In this document: in pieces, positions 9,357 through 18,798 of the stretch
How the letters are laid out: each line of letters opens with the position of its first letter
How positions within the stretch are numbered: position 1 is the first letter of the stretch
Origin: CAIWHR01 sp963734085
GTDB taxonomy: Bacteria; Pseudomonadota; Gammaproteobacteria; Burkholderiales; Casimicrobiaceae
Direction: 5' to 3'
DNA length: 64,000 nucleotides
NCBI GenBank assembly: GCA_963734085.1
Contig: CAVTFT010000015.1
Location: 77,028-141,027, forward strand
Notes under the pieces: generated by a model
Databases searched by the model: none
Seen by the model: the letters and a program-made list of their open reading frames with translations, nothing else
What the model was told of the DNA's origin: nothing
Translations under genes and position numbers: made by a program

Positions 9357-10381
9357 TGCGCAAGAACGCTACGGACGCGCGGATGGTCGAGCACCGTCCG
9401 ATCGACGACGAACTCCGGCACGCGGCCCGCGAGCACGTCGACGATGCTTTGCAAACCCGTCGCCGCCATGTTGTGAAAGCACTCGTCGGTCCAGCACAGC
9501 GAGTGCGGCGTCAGGATGACGTCGTCCATCATGAGCAGCGGATTGTCGGGCGCGATCGGTTCCTGCTCGAATACGTCGAGCGCCGCGCCGGCAATGCGAT
9601 GTTCACGCAGTGCCTCGATCAACGCTGCTTCGTCGACGATCGGTCCCCGCGCGACATTGATGAAATAGGCGCAGGGCTTCATCTGCGCGAGCTCGCGCGC
9701 GCCGATGAGGTGACGCGTCTCGTCGTTCAGGAGGCAGCAGACGACGACGAAGTCGGCGGCCGAGAGCAATGCATCGAGGCCGACCCTGCGCGCCCCGAGG
9801 TAGCGGAGCTCGATCTCGTTGACGTACGGATCGGCGGCGAGCAATTGCAGGTCGAAGCTGCGCGCCATCCGCAGGAGTTCCTTGCCGATGCGGCCGGCGC
9901 CAACCACGCCCAGCGTGCGGCCGGTGAGTCCGACGCCCATGTGCTCCATCCGCTCGTTCCAGCGGCCCGTGCGCGTGAGCCGATCCTTGCGCAAGAGCTT
10001 GCCGGCGAGCGCCAGCACGAACGTCAACGCGATCGTGGCCACGGGCCGCGGCATCGAGGAAGGCGTGTGCGTCACGATCACGCCGGCCCTCGTCATTGCC
10101 GCAACGTCGACGGAGTCGTAGCCGACACCGTGACGTGCGACCACGCGCAGGCGGCAGTCGGGACGGATGACCGCGATGGCCGGAACCCGGGGGATGTTGA
10201 CGTAGACGGCGTCGTAGTGCGCCGCGTGATGGGCGTTGATCTCGGACACGACTTCGGGGAGATATTCCCATTCGATGTCCGCTGCAGCATCGAGGATCGC
10301 GAGCGCCTTCTTGCCGAACGCCGGTTCCCCGCGCGAATCGAGGATGTCGCGCGTCAGCCCGACGCGGAATTTCCGGGCCAC
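9353..10381 (-). CDS. D-isomer 2-hydroxyacid dehydrogenase
   Basis: This 342-aa NAD(P)-dependent oxidoreductase of the SerA/hydroxypyruvate-reductase family has a Rossmann motif (GVVGAGRIGKE, about 158-168). The catalytic Arg245 is in NVARGP, Glu274 in FEQEP and His293 in TPHSL. It has no ACT domain, so it is unlikely to be biosynthetic SerA. It lies 6 bp after an HpcH/HpaI aldolase gene and may act on a 2-oxoacid produced by that aldolase; that link is inferred from adjacency only. Confidence 0.88.
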   Translation of the reverse strand: MARKFRVGLTRDILDSRGEPAFGKKALAILDAAADIEWEYLPEVVSEINAHHAAHYDAVYVNIPRVPAIAVIRPDCRLRVVARHGVGYDSVDVAAMTRAGVIVTHTPSSMPRPVATIALTFVLALAGKLLRKDRLTRTGRWNERMEHMGVGLTGRTLGVVGAGRIGKELLRMARSFDLQLLAADPYVNEIELRYLGARRVGLDALLSAADFVVVCCLLNDETRHLIGARELAQMKPCAYFINVARGPIVDEAALIEALREHRIAGAALDVFEQEPIAPDNPLLMMDDVILTPHSLCWTDECFHNMAATGLQSIVDVLAGRVPEFVVDRTVLDHPRVRSVLAQ

Positions 10382-10387
10382 GTCTGA

Positions 10388-11176
10388 TCAGTCCTTTGCG
10401 TTGCGGGCGTCGCGCAACACGCCGAGCCCGTGTGCGAGCGCGCTCTGGAACAGCAGCTGATCGATGCCGTAAGCGAGCAGGCGGAAGCCCTTTGCCGCGT
10501 AGTCGCGCGCCCAGCTGTCGTCGGGCACGAGGAACGCCGGCGCCTTGCCGTGAGTGTTGCACGCGGCGAGGACGCGGTCGATGGCGGCGAGAAACGCGGG
10601 GTGCGTGAAGCGGCCGGGAATCCCGAGGAAGTTGGTCAGGTCGGACTGCCCGATCCACAGCGCATCGACGCCTGGAACCGCGGCGATTGCGTCGACGTTG
10701 GCGAGCCCTTCGTCGGTCTCGATCTGCGCAATCACCATCGTTCGGGCATTGAGCGCGGCGATCTTGCTCTCGACGTCGCCGCCTTCGTAGTCGTCGTGAG
10801 CGAAGCCGAACGCCGCGCCGCGCCGCCCCGCAGGCGGATAGCGCGTGCAGGCGACGATATGCCTCGCCTCTTCCGCCGTTCCGACCATCGGCGCCATCAC
10901 GCCGAATACGCCCACGTCGAGGGCACGCGCGATAAAAGGGTATTCGCCACGCGGCACCCGCGCGAACGGGACGATGCTCAAGCCGCGGCAGAGCGCGACC
11001 TGGTTTTTCAGCGTTTCGAAGCCGAGCCCCGTGTGCTCCATGTCGAACAGGACGAACTCGGCGCCGGCATTGCGGCACAGCTGCGGCATGCCCGGCGAAA
11101 AGAACTCGAAGATCATCGTGCCGAACGACGAACCGCCGGCGGCGAGCGCCGCTTTGACCGGGTTGTCGCGGATCAC
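10388..11176 (-). CDS. HpcH/HpaI family aldolase
   Basis: This 262-aa class II metal-dependent aldolase resembles 4-hydroxy-2-oxoheptanedioate or 2-keto-3-deoxy-L-rhamnonate aldolase. The family signature is seen in FVLFDMEHTG, with Glu and His near the active site. QIETDEGLANVDAIAAVPGVD carries the metal-binding Glu region, and DALWIGQSDLTNFLG matches the family's IGxxDL motif. It releases pyruvate or a related oxoacid; the natural substrate is unknown. The start overlaps the DUF1499 stop by 4 nt (ATGA). Confidence 0.88.
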   Translation of the reverse strand: MIRDNPVKAALAAGGSSFGTMIFEFFSPGMPQLCRNAGAEFVLFDMEHTGLGFETLKNQVALCRGLSIVPFARVPRGEYPFIARALDVGVFGVMAPMVGTAEEARHIVACTRYPPAGRRGAAFGFAHDDYEGGDVESKIAALNARTMVIAQIETDEGLANVDAIAAVPGVDALWIGQSDLTNFLGIPGRFTHPAFLAAIDRVLAACNTHGKAPAFLVPDDSWARDYAAKGFRLLAYGIDQLLFQSALAHGLGVLRDARNAKD

Positions 11177-11892
11177 GCCGAGCCTTTGTTCAGCAACTCA
11201 ACGTAAGACCGGATTCGCACGGCGTTGGCACCGAGGTCGCCCTGGCCGACCCGCGATACCGAGCGGATGTCGAGTCGGCTGCCGCCCGGTTCCGGCGTGA
11301 TGCGGATCACGACGTCGTCCTTGAAGCCGAACCACGGCGTCGTTGCGGTCGCTTCGATCCGGCCCGCGACGGGATCGGCGGCTACGATGGCCCACCCCAT
11401 CCGCTTCGCGGTATCGAGCGCTCTCGCGAACGCGGTGGGCGGCCACGCCTCGACTTCCACCGGCTTGATGTCCGGATAGGCTGCATGCTGTTGCGTTGCG
11501 AACGCATCGCCGGGATACGCCGTTGGAACCCGCGAGCCCGCGCGCAACGGGGCGATCGCCACGAACGTCGGGGGATCGGCGGTATCGGTCGTGATGTCGT
11601 TGATCGGCGGCAGCGAGATCCCTTTCTGGAACCACCAGGCGGGAACGGCGCCGGCCACGAGCCCGATCACCAGCGCCGCGGCGAGGCTCGCGACGCGGTT
11701 CGTGCGCCATTTGGGGACCACGAGCGCGACCAACGCAAGCGCGGCGAGCGCAAAGCTCGCATAGACGCCCCAGCGAAGCACTCCGAAACCGACGCCGAAC
11801 GTCCAGACGCCGAAACGTGCACCGAACCCGGACGCGACGACCGCCGCCGCGGCGACGATTGCGAGCACCAACAGCGTTCTTGCAACGGCCAT
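11173..11892 (-). CDS. DUF1499 membrane protein
   Basis: This 239-aa protein has about three N-terminal membrane segments (about 5-25, 36-60, 70-90) followed by a soluble DUF1499 domain (from about 115), seen in WPPTAFARALDTAKRMGW and TTPWFGFKDDVVIRITP. The function of DUF1499 is not known. The start ATGGCCGTTGCA is preceded by GAGG and was preferred over the longer open frame, which runs into rarA. It is first in the minus-strand unit and divergent from rarA. Confidence 0.85.
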   Translation of the reverse strand: MAVARTLLVLAIVAAAAVVASGFGARFGVWTFGVGFGVLRWGVYASFALAALALVALVVPKWRTNRVASLAAALVIGLVAGAVPAWWFQKGISLPPINDITTDTADPPTFVAIAPLRAGSRVPTAYPGDAFATQQHAAYPDIKPVEVEAWPPTAFARALDTAKRMGWAIVAADPVAGRIEATATTPWFGFKDDVVIRITPEPGGSRLDIRSVSRVGQGDLGANAVRIRSYVELLNKGSA

Positions 11893-12001
11893 GCATGCCT
11901 CGGGAAATGTTGGATAATTCGACGGCAGGCGTCCAATGTACGCCGCGTCGTTTCGGCGGGTCAACGCAGGACCCGCCACCGGGCGGCAAAGTTCCATTCC
12001 C

Positions 12002-13318
12002 TTGACCGATCTTTTCGCCACCGCCAATCCGGCCGCGCCGCTGGCCGACCGCCTGCGCCCGAAGACGATCGACGAAGTGATCGGGCAGCGGCACCTGCTC
12101 GCGCCGGGGAAGCCGCTCGCCGTCGCGTTCGCATCGGGCAAGCCGCACTCGATGATCCTTTGGGGACCGCCCGGCTCCGGCAAGACGACGATCGCGCGGC
12201 TGATGGCCGACGCGTTCAACGCCGAGTTCACCGCGCGCTCCGCCGTGCTGTCGGGTGTGAAGGACATCCGCGATGCGATCGCGCGCGCCGAAGCGATCCT
12301 CGCGCAATCCGGACGGCACACGATTCTGTTCGTCGACGAGGTGCACCGCTTCAACAAGGCGCAGCAGGACGCGTTCCTGCCGTTCGTCGAGCAGGGACTC
12401 GTGACCTTCATCGGCGCGACGACCGAAAATCCATCCTTCGAGGTCAACGGCGCGCTGCTGTCGCGTGCGGCCGTGTATGTGCTGGAGCCGCTGTCGCCGG
12501 ACGAGCTCGGGCGGCTGGTCGATCGCGCGCTCGCCGCCGGCGCGCCGGGACTCACCCTCGAACCCGCGGCGCGCGAAGCGCTGATCGGCTATGCGGATGG
12601 CGACGGCCGCCGCGTCATCAATCTGGTCGAGTATGTGGCGACCGCGGCGGGCGAGGGGCGCAAGGCGCCGATCGACGTCGCGTTCGTCGAAGCAACGATC
12701 GCGAGGAGCCTGCGCCGCTTCGACAAGGGCGGCGAGGCCTTCTACGACCAGATCTCCGCATTGCACAAAGCGGTGCGCGGGTCCCATCCCGACGCGGCGC
12801 TCTACTGGATGTGCCGGATGCTCGACGGAGGCGCCGACCCGCTCTACGTCGGCCGCCGGATGATCCGGATGGCCTCCGAGGACATCGGCCTCGCCGATCC
12901 GCGCGCGCTCTCGCTCGCTCTCGCCGCCGTCGAGACCTACGAACGACTCGGCACACCCGAGGGCGAGCTCGCGCTGGCCGAAGCCGTTCTCTATCTCGCG
13001 TGCGCGCCGAAATCGAATGCGGTCTACGCGGCCTATGGCGCCGCCCGCGCCTTCATCGCTGGTGACGGCTCCCGCCCGGTGCCGCTGCGGCTGCGCAACG
13101 CGCCGACCAAGCTCATGAAGGAGCTCGATTACGGCAAGGGCTATCGCTACGCGCACGACGAGGAGGGCGCGTACGCCGCGGGAGAGCGCTATCTTCCGGA
13201 CGGCGTGCCCGAGATCAACTGGTACGAGCCGACCGATCGCGGACTCGAGGCGAAGATTCGGGACAAGCTGCGCGAGCTTCGCGCCAGGGATCATCAAGCG
13301 CGCGACGAGAAATCGTGA
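12002..13318 (+). CDS. rarA: Replication-associated recombination protein A (MgsA/RarA AAA+ ATPase)
   Basis: This clamp-loader-like AAA+ ATPase acts at stalled forks. It has Walker A GPPGSGKTT, sensor-like FVDEVHRFNKAQQD (Walker B) and IGATTENPSFEVN, and a C-terminal MgsA tetramerisation region with YARHDEEG-like and RYLPDG elements. The TTG at 12002 is preferred because it gives the usual N-terminus (xTDLF...PLADRLRP). An in-frame ATG at 11936 would add 22 unrelated residues, and neither has a strong Shine-Dalgarno. It normally follows lolA, and here is separated from it by the accessory insert. Confidence 0.94.
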   Translation: MTDLFATANPAAPLADRLRPKTIDEVIGQRHLLAPGKPLAVAFASGKPHSMILWGPPGSGKTTIARLMADAFNAEFTARSAVLSGVKDIRDAIARAEAILAQSGRHTILFVDEVHRFNKAQQDAFLPFVEQGLVTFIGATTENPSFEVNGALLSRAAVYVLEPLSPDELGRLVDRALAAGAPGLTLEPAAREALIGYADGDGRRVINLVEYVATAAGEGRKAPIDVAFVEATIARSLRRFDKGGEAFYDQISALHKAVRGSHPDAALYWMCRMLDGGADPLYVGRRMIRMASEDIGLADPRALSLALAAVETYERLGTPEGELALAEAVLYLACAPKSNAVYAAYGAARAFIAGDGSRPVPLRLRNAPTKLMKELDYGKGYRYAHDEEGAYAAGERYLPDGVPEINWYEPTDRGLEAKIRDKLRELRARDHQARDEKS

Positions 13319-13344
13319 CTGCACTCGTTTGCTAGAATCGCCCG

Positions 13345-14643
13345 ATGCTCGACATCAATCTCTTGCGCAACGATCTTCCGCTGGTGGCCGCCGGACTCGC
13401 CAAGCGCGGCATCACGCTCGCTTCGGAGCGGTTCGAGGCGCTCGAACGCGAGCGCAAGGACATCCAGGTCCGCACGCAGGACTTGCAGGCGCGGCGCAAC
13501 GCGTTGTCGAAGCAGATCGGCGTGGCGAAAGGCAAGGGCGAAGACGCGGGGGCGCTGCTGACCGAGGTGGCCGGCATCGGCGACACAACGAAACGGCTCG
13601 AAGCCGAGCTCGATCGGATCCAGCGCGAGCTTCGAGATTTCCTGCTCGACCTGCCGAATCTCACGCATCCCTCGACACCCGCCGGCGCGTCGCCGAACGA
13701 TAACGTCGAGATTCGCCGCTGGGGCACTCCGCGGGTCTTCGACTTTCCGATCAAGGACCATACCGACATCGGCGAAGCGCTTGGCCTGCTCGATTTCGCG
13801 ACGGCGGCCAAGCTCTCGGGCGCGCGATTTTCATTGCTGCGCGGCGGCCTCGCGCACCTTCATCGCGCGCTAGCGCAGTTCATGCTCGACACGCAGACGC
13901 GCGAGCACGGCTACACCGAGTGCTACACGCCGTACATCGTCAACGCCGAGACGCTGATCGGGACGACGCAGCTTCCGAAATTCGAAGCGGACATGTTCTC
14001 GGTCAAGAAGGGCGGCGCGGAGAGCGGGGCCGAGGCGCTGTATCTCATCTCCACTGCCGAGATCACGCTCACCAACACCGTCCGCGGCGAGATCCTGGCC
14101 GCCGAAGCGCTGCCGATCAAGCTGACCGCGCATTCGCCGTGTTTCCGCTCGGAGGCGGGAAGCTACGGCAAGGACACGCGCGGAATGATCCGCCAGCACC
14201 AGTTCGACAAAGTCGAGATGGTGCAGATCGTGCATCCGGACACGTCGTATGCCGCGCTCGAGGAAATGACGCGGCACGCGGAAACGATCCTGCAGCGGCT
14301 CGAGCTGCCCTACCGCGTTGTGGCGTTGTGCACCGGCGACATCGGCTTCGCCGCCGCCAAGACCTACGATCTCGAAGTGTGGCTGCCCGCGCAGAGCACG
14401 TACCGGGAAATCTCGTCGTGCTCGAACTGCGAGGCGTTCCAGGCGCGGCGCATGCAGGCGCGGTTTCGCAACGCGCAGGGCAAGCCGGAGCTCGTTCACA
14501 CGTTGAACGGGTCGGGCCTCGCGGTCGGCCGCACGCTCGTCGCCGTGATGGAGAACTTCCAGCGCGCCGACGGCGGCATCGACGTTCCCGCCGTTCTGCA
14601 TCCTTATATGGGCGGGACGAAGGTGATCACGGCGGCGCGCTGA
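13345..14643 (+). CDS. serS: Seryl-tRNA synthetase
   Basis: This 432-aa class IIa synthetase charges tRNA-Ser. An N-terminal coiled-coil arm (about 30-105) binds the tRNA long arm. Motif 2 is CFRSEAGSYGKDTRGMIRQHQF and motif 3 contains GSGLAVGRTLVAVMENFQ. The gene is 26 bp after rarA. A TAGAAT at 13333-13338 very close to the ATG might give an almost leaderless transcript, but there is no convincing -35. Confidence 0.97.
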   Translation: MLDINLLRNDLPLVAAGLAKRGITLASERFEALERERKDIQVRTQDLQARRNALSKQIGVAKGKGEDAGALLTEVAGIGDTTKRLEAELDRIQRELRDFLLDLPNLTHPSTPAGASPNDNVEIRRWGTPRVFDFPIKDHTDIGEALGLLDFATAAKLSGARFSLLRGGLAHLHRALAQFMLDTQTREHGYTECYTPYIVNAETLIGTTQLPKFEADMFSVKKGGAESGAEALYLISTAEITLTNTVRGEILAAEALPIKLTAHSPCFRSEAGSYGKDTRGMIRQHQFDKVEMVQIVHPDTSYAALEEMTRHAETILQRLELPYRVVALCTGDIGFAAAKTYDLEVWLPAQSTYREISSCSNCEAFQARRMQARFRNAQGKPELVHTLNGSGLAVGRTLVAVMENFQRADGGIDVPAVLHPYMGGTKVITAAR

Positions 14644-14652
14644 GCTTTTCGT

Positions 14653-14721
14653 CGTCCCCGCGGAGGCGGGGACCCAGCGACGTTCGTACATGAGACCCTG
14701 GATTCCCGCGTTCGCGGGAAT
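14653..14721. repeat. Two-hairpin intergenic repeat element, copy A
   Basis: Two strong hairpins lie back-to-back. GTCCCCGC/GCGGGGAC (14654-14661 / 14666-14673) is followed by ATTCCCGCG/CGCGGGAAT (14702-14710 / 14713-14721). They are joined by GACCCAG...CCTGG. It lies between the convergent serS and beta-propeller genes and a diverged copy lies at 25,533, so it is a dispersed REP-like element that may also terminate transcription. Confidence 0.75.
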
Positions 14722-14730
14722 GACGGTATT

Positions 14731-15978
14731 TCAGCGCGTGTTGCCCGTATGTCCGAGCGAATAGCGCCCGGGTAGCGGCCACACGGCGAGCCCATGTGGC
14801 TCCCTGCCGACCGGGAGCTGCCTGACGTCGCCCGTCGCGGTATCGAAGACGTAGACGACGTTGTCGAAGCGACCCGAAAGCCACAGCCACTTGCCGTCGG
14901 CGCTGACGTTGCCCATGTCGGGGCTGCCGCCGCCGGGGATCGGCCACGTCGCGTCGACCTGACGCGTCGCGAAGTCGATCACCGAAACGCTGCCCTTGCC
15001 CTTGGGCGTCCCGTGGATCTTGTTCGAGCCGCGGTTGGCGACGTAGAGCTTCTTCCCGTCGCGGCTGGGATAGAGGCCGTGCGTACCCTTGCCCGTCGGA
15101 ATGAAGCCGATCTGGCGAAAGCTCTCGCCGGCGACGACGAAGACGCCGTCGGACATCATGTCGGCGACGAAATACACGCTGCCGTCGGGCGAGACGCGGA
15201 TGTCCTGCGGCATCCCCTTCCATGTCGTGCAGATGGTCTCGTCACGGCCGTCGATCCCCTTGGCGATCTGCGTGGGCACGCCCGGCTTGATCAACTGGAC
15301 GTAACCCAGGACCTTGCGGTTCACGAGATCGATCTTGGCGACCGTTCCGGTGAACTCGCAGGTGAAGATCGCGAAGCGTCCGTCGATCGCGAAATCGGCG
15401 TGGTTGATCCCGCCGCACCGCGGCACGTCCAGCGAATACTGGAGCGCCATCGTGACGGGATCGCGGAAATCGAGCCGCTTGTGCGCCTCGGCAACGACGA
15501 TCGCCGATTTTCCGTCCGGCGAGAAATACATGTTGTACGGATCGTCGACGGCGATCGGCTTGCCAGGCTGGCCCGTTCGCGGGTCGATCGGCGTAAGGCT
15601 GCCGACCTTCGTGTTCTCGGCGTTGTTCGCGACCCACAGCGTGCGCATGTCCCACGACGGCACCACATGCTGCGGGTTCAGGCCGACGCGGAATTTGTCG
15701 ACGACCAGGAACGTATCCGGATCGATCACGTAGACGTCGTTTGATTGCAGGTTCGGCACGTAGACGCGCTTCAAGTCGGCCGCGACGTCGGGACGAACCT
15801 TGCCGGCGGTCGTTTCGCTGTAGAGGTTCGACGGGTCCGGCACCGCGGGCATTCCCGGCACCGTCGCGACCGCGCGTGCGCCGCCGGGCGATGCCCCCTG
15901 TCCCCAGACGAGCGCGCAGAACGCGAGAGCGCACACAATGGAGAGCGGAAGGGCGGGACTTACGCGTCGGTGCGTCAC
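14731..15978 (-). CDS. Secreted YVTN/YncE-type beta-propeller protein
   Basis: This 415-aa exported protein has a signal peptide (LSIVCALAFCALVWGQGA) and repeated propeller blades such as KRVYVPNLQSNDVYVIDPDTF, RTLWVANNAEN, KKLYVANRGSNKIHG and NVVYVFDTATGDV. Such propellers bind or scaffold partners in the periplasm; no catalytic motif was seen. The start is a GTG with GGAC upstream. It is followed (61 bp) on the same strand by nothing but the repeat, and preceded 60 bp upstream by the creatininase gene. Confidence 0.82.
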   Translation of the reverse strand: MTHRRVSPALPLSIVCALAFCALVWGQGASPGGARAVATVPGMPAVPDPSNLYSETTAGKVRPDVAADLKRVYVPNLQSNDVYVIDPDTFLVVDKFRVGLNPQHVVPSWDMRTLWVANNAENTKVGSLTPIDPRTGQPGKPIAVDDPYNMYFSPDGKSAIVVAEAHKRLDFRDPVTMALQYSLDVPRCGGINHADFAIDGRFAIFTCEFTGTVAKIDLVNRKVLGYVQLIKPGVPTQIAKGIDGRDETICTTWKGMPQDIRVSPDGSVYFVADMMSDGVFVVAGESFRQIGFIPTGKGTHGLYPSRDGKKLYVANRGSNKIHGTPKGKGSVSVIDFATRQVDATWPIPGGGSPDMGNVSADGKWLWLSGRFDNVVYVFDTATGDVRQLPVGREPHGLAVWPLPGRYSLGHTGNTR

Positions 15979-16038
15979 GATTGGTCCTGATGCTGGAGAG
16001 ATTGCGTTAACGAAGGGTCGAAAGCTGCGGGCCCGGCA

Positions 16039-16845
16039 TCACTGGCGCGCGGTGGCCCTGCGGATCGCCTCGACGGTCCGCGTGACGATCGCATCGACGC
16101 CCGGCTGCCCGAGCGCGGCCGTGGCGCGACGCGGATCACCATACGTGCCTTCGGTGCGCGACGGCGGCGTGGCTGCCTTGAGCTTGTCGGTACGCACGAG
16201 CGCGGGATCGACGGCGAGCGCGAGCGAAGTGTCGGCGAGGCCGGCGTGCGTGCCGATCTCGTCGTCGCGGTAGCCCTGCGCTTTCAGCCCCTGGGGATAG
16301 ATCGTTTCCGTGACCTGGTAATACTCGACGATCGCATGCGCCCGCGCCGATGTGGAAGCCCAGGCTTTGTTGAGCCTTAGCGCGACGATCTGCAGGTCCT
16401 TTTGATAGCCGCCGTGATCGCCAAGAAACACGACATCGCGAAAGCCCGCGAGCCGGAAGCTTCGCGCTGCCGATTCGAGCAGCTTCTCGAAGACGTCGTC
16501 GGGCACGGTGATGGTCCCGGGGAAACGCATGTGCGCGCTCGGCGGGTCGACGCTGCCCTCGGGCACGTAGGCGATCACGGGGGCCACCAGCGCGTTGCCG
16601 AGCGCCGCGGCGATCCTGTCGGCAAGGATCTTGACGCGCCGGTTGTGCTTGCCCAGCACCATGTGCGCGCCGTTTTGCTCGGTGCCGCCGATCGGCACGA
16701 TGATCGTCGTCTTTCCCGAGCGGATCGCGCTTGCGAGCTCGGGCGAAGTGAGCGCCTCGAGCGACACCGTCGGTGGTGCATCGGCCCGCGCGCCGGAAAC
16801 GGCAAGCCACAGGCAGGCGAGGAGCAGCAACGTCTTCGAAATCAC
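16039..16845 (-). CDS. Secreted creatininase-family amidohydrolase
   Basis: This 268-aa protein has a signal peptide (LLLLACLWLAVSGARA). The creatininase fold shows metal-site signatures: PIGGTEQNGAHMVLGKHNRR, with Glu and His ligands, and FLGDHGGYQKD, with Asp and His. Family members are cyclic amidohydrolases or mycofactocin-type peptidases. The export signal is unusual for creatinine amidohydrolase itself, so the substrate is open. It lies between mltF and the beta-propeller gene on the same strand. Confidence 0.85.
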   Translation of the reverse strand: MISKTLLLLACLWLAVSGARADAPPTVSLEALTSPELASAIRSGKTTIIVPIGGTEQNGAHMVLGKHNRRVKILADRIAAALGNALVAPVIAYVPEGSVDPPSAHMRFPGTITVPDDVFEKLLESAARSFRLAGFRDVVFLGDHGGYQKDLQIVALRLNKAWASTSARAHAIVEYYQVTETIYPQGLKAQGYRDDEIGTHAGLADTSLALAVDPALVRTDKLKAATPPSRTEGTYGDPRRATAALGQPGVDAIVTRTVEAIRRATARQ

Positions 16846-16869
16846 CCCGCCATTCTACCGCGGCCCCGA

Positions 16870-18396
16870 TCAATTTTTCGGAAGCGTCGCGTCGACAGTC
16901 GCAGCGGCTGCCGGCGGATCGGCCGGAACATCGACGAACAGGCGAAGGCGCGGCTGCGACGCCGCCTCGTGGGCGAGCAGGACATCGTAATAGCCGCGGA
17001 CGCGGTCGACGAACGCGACGGGCATTCCGCCGCGCGCATAGCCGAGCTTCGCCTGCTCGTGGTATTCGGGCTGCGCGAGCAGCGGCAGTGCCTTTTTCAC
17101 ATCGCTCCAATGATCGGGATTGAGACCCTGCTTCTGCGCGAGGATGCGTGCGTCCTCGAGATGGCCTATGCCGATGTTGTAGGAGGCGAGCGCGAGCCAC
17201 GTCCGGTCGGGTTCGGAGATCCGCTCCGGCAACTTGTCCTTGAGGCTTTTCAGGTAGCGGGCGGCGGCGAGCACGTTTTGCGTCGGGTCGAGCAGGTCGG
17301 TGACGCCGAGGAGCTTTGCCGTGTCCTCGGTGAGTTGCATGAAGCCGCGCACGCCCGTCTCGCTCTGCGCCGACGAATCCCATTTCGATTCCTGGTAGGC
17401 GATCGCCGCGAGCAGCCGCCAATCGAGCCCCGTTTTTGCCTGCGTGTCGCGGAAGAGCGGCCGGTATTGCGGCAGCAGCGTGCGCATCTTTTCCTGCAGC
17501 CCGACGGCATCGATGCGCAGGAACTGGCGCGCCTCGGGAACGTAGCGTTCGACGAGGCGCTCGAGCGTCCCGTTGCGTTTCGCACGCACGAGGAATCGGT
17601 CCAGCTCCTGCGCGAGCTTCGGATCGCGCGGCGAGACCGCCCAGGCGATATCGCGCCGGCCGCCGACCGGAAACGCGACGTCGAATTCGAGGTAGATGTT
17701 ACGTGCGACGGCGGCGGCAAGCGAGCCGACGATCGCGTAGGACAGCGTGCCGTCGGAGACCTGCGCGATGAGCTCGGAGGCCGACGGGAGCGCGATCGGC
17801 CGCCACGTGATTTCCGGATGCGCGGCGCGCAGACGGTCGATTTCCGGTTCGATGCCGAAGGAGTCGATATACGCGACAGTCTCGCCGTCGAGATCGTCCC
17901 AACTGGCGGGCTTGAAGCCATCCGAGTTGTAGATCAGCACGGGCTCGGCGGCGAGATAACCGATCGTCCACAGGACCGGCGGCGCAGCACTCGCGGCGGC
18001 CGTGGCAAGGCGCGCCTCTATCCCGACGACGCCGAGCGGCGGACGCGGCGGAGGAGGGCGCAGCAAGCCGCCGACGCCCAGGTGCGCTTCGCCGCGCTCG
18101 ATCGCCGCGAACACCTCCGCTGCAGAGTCCGCCGGCACGAAACGGACGGGCGTTTTCCTTTCCTGCGCGAACAATCGCACGAGATCGGCGTCGAAACCCA
18201 CGAAGGCGCCATCCGGACCGGGGAAATAGACGATCGGGCCCGGACGGACGAACACGACAAGCTCGTCGGCCTTGACGGGTGCCGCGGGCGACGGCGGCGG
18301 AGGGCTGACAGGAAGCGGAACGAGCAGCGCGAACGCGAGCGCGGCCACTGCCGCAATCCCGGCGGCGATGAAGACGACGCGGCGCAACGGTCGCAC
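16870..18396 (-). CDS. mltF: Membrane-bound lytic murein transglycosylase F-like
   Basis: This 508-aa protein has an N-terminal membrane anchor/signal (about 7-27), then a periplasmic solute-binding-protein-like domain (about 45-285). A C-terminal SLT transglycosylase domain has catalytic Glu336 in AYQESKWD, with GVRGFMQLTEDTA and LASYNIGIGHLEDA as supporting motifs. It cleaves peptidoglycan glycan strands and is the expected MltF architecture and length. It is 24 bp upstream of the creatininase gene. Confidence 0.92.
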   Translation of the reverse strand: MRPLRRVVFIAAGIAAVAALAFALLVPLPVSPPPPSPAAPVKADELVVFVRPGPIVYFPGPDGAFVGFDADLVRLFAQERKTPVRFVPADSAAEVFAAIERGEAHLGVGGLLRPPPPRPPLGVVGIEARLATAAASAAPPVLWTIGYLAAEPVLIYNSDGFKPASWDDLDGETVAYIDSFGIEPEIDRLRAAHPEITWRPIALPSASELIAQVSDGTLSYAIVGSLAAAVARNIYLEFDVAFPVGGRRDIAWAVSPRDPKLAQELDRFLVRAKRNGTLERLVERYVPEARQFLRIDAVGLQEKMRTLLPQYRPLFRDTQAKTGLDWRLLAAIAYQESKWDSSAQSETGVRGFMQLTEDTAKLLGVTDLLDPTQNVLAAARYLKSLKDKLPERISEPDRTWLALASYNIGIGHLEDARILAQKQGLNPDHWSDVKKALPLLAQPEYHEQAKLGYARGGMPVAFVDRVRGYYDVLLAHEAASQPRLRLFVDVPADPPAAAATVDATLPKN

Positions 18397-18539
18397 TCTA
18401 TGGTGGCGAAGACGTCAGCAGGCGATCCGGCCGATTATAGCGACAGCCCCGCCGCGTCCCGGTTCCGTTGGCCGCGCGCTTGCTGCCGACGATCGGATGG
18501 CCGATAATTCCTTTCTTGCGCTTGCCCGCACCGATCAAC

Positions 18540-18636
18540 GGCGGGTCGCCCCGCATTGCGGCGTCGTGAACCTGGTCAGGTCCGGAAGGAAGCAGCCACA
18601 GCGATTCCCCGCAAGTGCCGGGGGAACGGCTCGCCA
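18540..18636 (+). ncRNA. ffs: Signal recognition particle 4.5S RNA
   Basis: The conserved SRP apical loop with its two asymmetric internal loops is present (GGTCAGGTCCGGAAGGAAGC, 18574-18593). It is flanked by complementary arms: GGCGGGTCGCC on the left and GGCTCGCC on the right, closing the hairpin. Its position just upstream of dnaX is the usual one in proteobacteria. The exact ends are estimated from pairing. Confidence 0.92.
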
Positions 18637-18798
18637 CCTTCTCTTTGCTCGTCGGATCGACCTGATACTGCGCTGCTCGCCCACTCGATCGCTCACGTAC
18701 GTCCATGTACGTTGCGCGCTCTCATGGGCTCGCGCCCTGTCTCCGGCCGATCTGACGGCAAATAGACCTGAGCTTCGAATGCAGCTTCGGCCGATGCT

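Noticed and set aside
11198..13324. 708-codon minus-strand open frame over DUF1499, rarA and beyond
   Set aside because: It is an antisense shadow of rarA and DUF1499. It has no recognisable protein text and no ribosome site.
13333..13338. TAGAAT as a promoter giving a leaderless serS transcript
   Set aside because: There is no acceptable -35 at 16-18 bp, and serS is probably read through from rarA. It is noted only as a possibility.
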